A DNA stretch of 6,622 bases from assembly GCA_965371805.1 (NCBI GenBank), contig CBDUZW010000125.1, positions 1-6,622 on the forward strand. Reading direction: 5' to 3'. Both the position numbers and the translations under genes were made by a program. The notes under the pieces are model-generated. The model was not told where the DNA came from. It did not search any database and worked only from the letters and a program-made list of their open reading frames with translations. How positions within the stretch are numbered: the first letter of the stretch is position 1; every line of letters starts with the position of its first letter. The DNA is from JAOZTV01 sp965371805 (GTDB lineage Bacteria; Acidobacteriota; Aminicenantia; UBA2199). Positions 5,505 through 6,622 of this stretch are shown here, piece by piece.

Positions 5505-6575
5505 GCAAATTCATCCGGTTGCAATTTACGAGTAACAAATATAGCAACAACACCTGGTACACCAACAGTAATTAATGTTACTATCAAAAATATCGGAAAT
5601 CTTCCGACACCATTAGATGTTGCTGTTGGCACTAAAGTAATGGTTGATGATGTATATCTGGGTGGCTTTTTGATCCCAGATAATGCTCCTCTTGGTGCCG
5701 GACTTAGCTTTACTGGAGAAGTGAATTGGACCGCGGTTGCAGGCAGGCATACTATTACTGCAGTAGCAGATGATTTAAATCGCTTTACTGAGAGTAATGA
5801 GTCTGATAATAATAAGAAATTTACTGTAGATGTAGAAAGTTCACTCCCGAACTTAATTGTGACCAGCATAACTACAACACCTGCCACTCCAACAGTTGGG
5901 ACACCGACGGTAATTAATGTTACTATCAAAAATATCGGAACTGCTTCTACACCATCAGATGTTCTTGTTGGCACTAAAGTAATGGTTGATGATGTATATT
6001 TAGGTGGTTTTTTGATCCAAAATGATGCAAGTAATAATCTAGGTCGTCTTGATGCTGGGGCAACCTTTACCGGTCAATGCAATGTAAATTGGACTGCAGT
6101 TGCAGGCAATCATACTTTTAAGGCAGTAGCAGATGATGTAAATCGCTTTGTTGAGAGCAATGAGTCTGATAATACAATGTCAACACCTGTCAACGTAGCA
6201 AGTTTACTCCCGAACTTAGTTGTGGACAGCATAACAACAATACCTGCCACTCCAACAGTTGGGACACCGACGATAATTAAAGTGACAATTCGGAACAATG
6301 GTGCTGCCAGGACTCCAGATAACACATATGTCGGAGTTGCTGTACTTGTAGATGGGACAAATCTAGGTGGTTTTTTGATCCCAAATGATGCAAGTAATAA
6401 TCTAGGTCGTCTTGATGCTGGGGCAACCTTTACCGGTCAATGCAATGTAAATTGGACTGCAGTTGCAGGCAATCATACTTTTAAGGCAGTAGCAGATGAT
6501 GTAAATCGCTTTGTTGAGAGCAATGAGTCTGATAATACAATGTCAACACCTGTCAACGTAGCAAGTTTACCATAA
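5505..6575 (+). CDS. Three CARDB adhesion-type domains, in frame with the preceding gene across a TAA
   Basis: CARDB domains are bacterial beta-sandwich modules found as tandem repeats in secreted and surface proteins, often beside carbohydrate-active or adhesive domains. Three copies are visible: about 5523-5843 (shorter; its N-terminal strand PGTPTV lacks five residues present in the others), 5844-6206 (LPNLIVTSITTTPATPTVGT start) and 6207-6572 (LPNLVVDSITTIPATPTVGT start). Each carries the hallmark NWTAVAG-HT--AVADD-NRF-ESNESDN. The segment has no start of its own: the first ATG, at 5640, lies mid-domain without a ribosome site, and no signal peptide is present. It is the C-terminal part of the gene that begins at 4077, cut off by TAA 5502-5504. 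It would be silent unless the stop is read through or is an error. It ends at TAA 6573-6575, and no clear terminator hairpin follows before the window ends. Confidence 0.75.
   Translation, partial: ANSSGCNLRVTNIATTPGTPTVINVTIKNIGNLPTPLDVAVGTKVMVDDVYLGGFLIPDNAPLGAGLSFTGEVNWTAVAGRHTITAVADDLNRFTESNESDNNKKFTVDVESSLPNLIVTSITTTPATPTVGTPTVINVTIKNIGTASTPSDVLVGTKVMVDDVYLGGFLIQNDASNNLGRLDAGATFTGQCNVNWTAVAGNHTFKAVADDVNRFVESNESDNTMSTPVNVASLLPNLVVDSITTIPATPTVGTPTIIKVTIRNNGAARTPDNTYVGVAVLVDGTNLGGFLIPNDASNNLGRLDAGATFTGQCNVNWTAVAGNHTFKAVADDVNRFVESNESDNTMSTPVNVASLP
5568..6019 (+). repeat. Direct repeat within CARDB domains 1 and 2
   Basis: Bases 5568-5677 and 5910-6019 match at roughly nine in ten positions, offset 342 bp, including a 31-bp identical block (5568-5598 / 5910-5940). 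Here it is the 5' halves of domains 1 and 2 that are alike, the opposite half from the patch shared by domains 2 and 3. Confidence 0.8.
6001..6570 (+). repeat. Near-identical direct repeat within CARDB domains 2 and 3
   Basis: Bases 6001-6207 and 6364-6570 are the same over 207 positions except one (6019 A versus 6382 C), offset by 363 bp (121 codons). The identical core 6020-6207 / 6383-6570 is 188 bp. The 5' halves of the same two domains are clearly more diverged. Such a patch, perfect even at third codon positions, indicates recent duplication or gene conversion. Confidence 0.92.
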
Positions 6576-6622
6576 TCCACCGCCTATTTTTTTTAGACCT
6601 CATTTTTCTAGAAATGAATTAA

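Noticed and set aside
5501..5974. 157-codon minus-strand ORF opposite the CARDB domains
   Set aside because: It is the complement of repeated, Thr/Val-rich coding sequence. The plus strand reads clear CARDB domains, and the minus frame has no start context or family pattern.
1457..6600. Shared short motif ATTTTTTTAGACCT at 1457-1470 and (with one extra T) at 6586-6600, considered as paired element ends
   Set aside because: The match is mostly a T run plus AGACCT, and nothing beyond it is shared: the first continues in a C run, the second in CATTTTT. Too short to claim a relationship.
1..6622. CRISPR array, tRNA, rRNA
   Set aside because: No regularly spaced short repeats, no cloverleaf-type sequence with CCA-adjacent arms and no rRNA-like conserved stretches were found on either strand.

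Overview
This is an AT-rich bacterial window from an accessory, decaying region. The organism cannot be assigned. A probable lipoprotein signal and secreted beta-rich proteins suggest a Gram-negative-type envelope. The oxalate/formate-type transporter remnant would fit an anaerobic or fermentative lifestyle, but both points are inference.

Layout, left to right. (1) 49-435, minus strand: remnant of a ferric-reductase-like heme membrane domain, frameshifted at the N-terminal side and cut off before the flavin domain. (2) 436-786: no convincing gene; one hairpin and a weak membrane-protein-like reading. (3) 787-1305, minus: intact small exported protein that resembles the C-terminal part of ABC_sub_bind-type periplasmic binding proteins. 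(4) 1465-1883: a mobile-element graveyard with a possible IS3-type end, a 38-bp Tn3-type terminal repeat, the last ~90 codons of a Tn3-family transposase, and a second, diverged copy of the 38-bp repeat in direct orientation exactly where transposase homology stops. (5) 2148-2603, plus: intact small putative lipoprotein followed by a strong terminator. (6) 2772-3692, plus: MFS transporter (oxalate:formate antiporter-like) lacking its N-terminal part and carrying one in-frame TAA. (7) 3821-3850: near-consensus sigma70-type promoter in front of a ~220-nt leader (or a leaderless 62-codon ORF). (8) 4077-6575, plus: gene for a large secreted protein. It has a signal peptide, an unrecognised ~450-residue aromatic-rich region, then three CARDB adhesion-type domains. 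A single in-frame TAA at 5502-5504 separates the unrecognised region from the CARDB domains.

The genes do not form a pathway. The common thread is decay around transposon debris: three remnants (reductase, transposase, transporter) lie among three intact reading frames. The most interesting items are the secreted protein, with an unknown N-terminal region and repeats that show recent copying (207 bp with one mismatch, 363 bp apart), the repeated pattern of a lone in-frame TAA in otherwise open frames, and the directly repeated Tn3-type ends.
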